From the NCBI GenBank assembly GCA_021768055.1, contig JAASSE010000081.1, positions 1 through 5,867 of the forward strand: 5,867 bases of DNA, in the 5' to 3' direction. Positions 5,335-5,867 of the stretch are shown here, piece after piece. Below the pieces are notes generated by a model. The model was given only the letters and a program-made list of their open reading frames with translations. It did no database searches and was not told where the DNA came from. Each line of letters opens with the position of its first letter. Position 1 is the stretch's first letter. This DNA is from Gammaproteobacteria bacterium (GTDB taxonomy: Bacteria; Pseudomonadota; Gammaproteobacteria; SZUA-229). A program made the position numbers and the translations under genes.

Positions 5335-5867
5335 TGCACATGATAAAACGCTGTTTATATTTCCTGGTACTGTGCCTGGTCTGTTTCAACCAGTCCTTGG
5401 TACCGCTGCATGCGGAAGAGCAAAGCGTTCGTCCCGGCGTCAACCGCGCCTACCAGGACCCGGACTTTCAGCAATGGGTCAGGCGCTTTGAAAGCCCGCG
5501 ACGGGAAGTCTTCAACCGGCGTTATGCCATTGTTGAAGCCACTGGTGTGAAGCCGGGTATGGTAGTTGCTGATATCGGCGCCGGCACCGGGCTGTTCACC
5601 CGCCTGTTCTCGAAACAGGTTATGTCCGATGGCAAGGTCTATGCCGTCGATATCTCGCGTGATTTTATCGAAAACATCATGCGCATCAACCGGGAGCAGG
5701 GCCTGGATAATGTCGAGGGCATCGTCAACACACCAAAGGACGTGTCGTTGCCACCGGATTCAATCGACCTTGCATTCATAACCGATACCTACCATCACTT
5801 CGAATACCCGATCAGTATGCTGACATCGATCTACAAGGCACTGCACCCGGGTGGCACATTGGTCATC
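5334..5867 (+). CDS. Exported class I SAM-dependent methyltransferase (3' end beyond window)
   Basis: The frame runs 178 codons from ATG 5334 to the window edge; the C-terminal part is missing. Residues 1-27 look like a signal peptide (Lys5, Arg6, hydrophobic 8-18, then LHA at 25-27 as a possible cut site). The catalytic part is a Rossmann-type methyltransferase: SAM-binding motif I VADIGAGTG at 78-86, the acidic end of strand 2 in VYAVDIS at 102-108 with Asp106, strand 4 LAFITDTYHHF at 146-156, and LHPGGTLVI at 170-178. A preceding block, YQDPDFQQWVRRFE at 40-53 and REVF near 57-60, recurs in my memory of a proteobacterial family annotated only as methyltransferase. The start shares TAATG with the LMF stop and has AGGGGG 6 nt before it. 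The substrate is unknown. A periplasmic methyltransferase is odd because SAM is made in the cytoplasm; the hydrophobic segment could instead be an uncleaved membrane anchor. Confidence 0.9.
   Translation, partial: MHMIKRCLYFLVLCLVCFNQSLVPLHAEEQSVRPGVNRAYQDPDFQQWVRRFESPRREVFNRRYAIVEATGVKPGMVVADIGAGTGLFTRLFSKQVMSDGKVYAVDISRDFIENIMRINREQGLDNVEGIVNTPKDVSLPPDSIDLAFITDTYHHFEYPISMLTSIYKALHPGGTLVI

Noticed and set aside
5207..5443. 78-aa minus-strand open frame spanning the LMF/methyltransferase junction
   Set aside because: It is antisense to the two overlapping genes and has no ribosome-binding site or recognisable domain.

Overview
The window looks like ordinary chromosomal DNA from a Gram-negative bacterium, most likely a proteobacterium and probably a gammaproteobacterium. 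The support is a NapC/NirT-type tetraheme cytochrome, Sec-type signal peptides on several proteins, a DUF1614 membrane protein, a YjbQ-family protein of the 'QGATAA' subtype, and a bacterial lipase-maturation-factor homologue. Base composition and codon use look even across the window. There are no tRNA or rRNA genes, no insertion sequences, no CRISPR array and no phage genes. The assignment of organism is an inference; no marker gene is present.

Layout. (1) Bases 1-1336, minus strand: a membrane-anchored tetraheme c-type cytochrome (NapC/NirT family), followed 53 bp downstream by an exported ankyrin-repeat protein that runs off the left edge. They probably form one transcription unit facing the periplasm. 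(2) Bases 1337-1536: a 200-bp divergent control region holding a 10-bp palindrome and a possible coupled mini-ORF. (3) Bases 1537-2517, plus strand: a DUF1614 multi-spanning membrane protein, then a small secreted protein of unknown function. (4) Bases 2540-2878, minus strand: a 112-residue cytoplasmic protein of unknown function that meets the previous gene tail to tail with a 22-bp gap. (5) Bases 2879-3027: a second divergent promoter region with a perfect TATAAT. (6) Bases 3028-5867, plus strand: a tightly packed four-gene unit, yjbQ-family / unknown 140-aa protein / lipase maturation factor (LMF1-like) / exported SAM-dependent methyltransferase. Its junctions are TAATG, a 17-bp overlap, and TAATG, and the last gene runs off the right edge.

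How the genes may work together. The cytochrome would take electrons from the quinol pool and pass them to a periplasmic acceptor, but no terminal reductase gene is in view. The ankyrin protein is predicted to lie in the same compartment. The four-gene unit joins a likely cytoplasmic small enzyme, an unknown protein, a multi-spanning membrane protein related to animal lipase maturation factors and a methyltransferase that carries an export signal. The overlaps imply coordinated translation, but the shared pathway cannot be read from the sequence. Nothing here amounts to a clear new defence or mobile system. The best leads are the exported methyltransferase, the LMF-containing operon, the cytochrome/ankyrin pair and the coupled mini-ORF before the DUF1614 gene.
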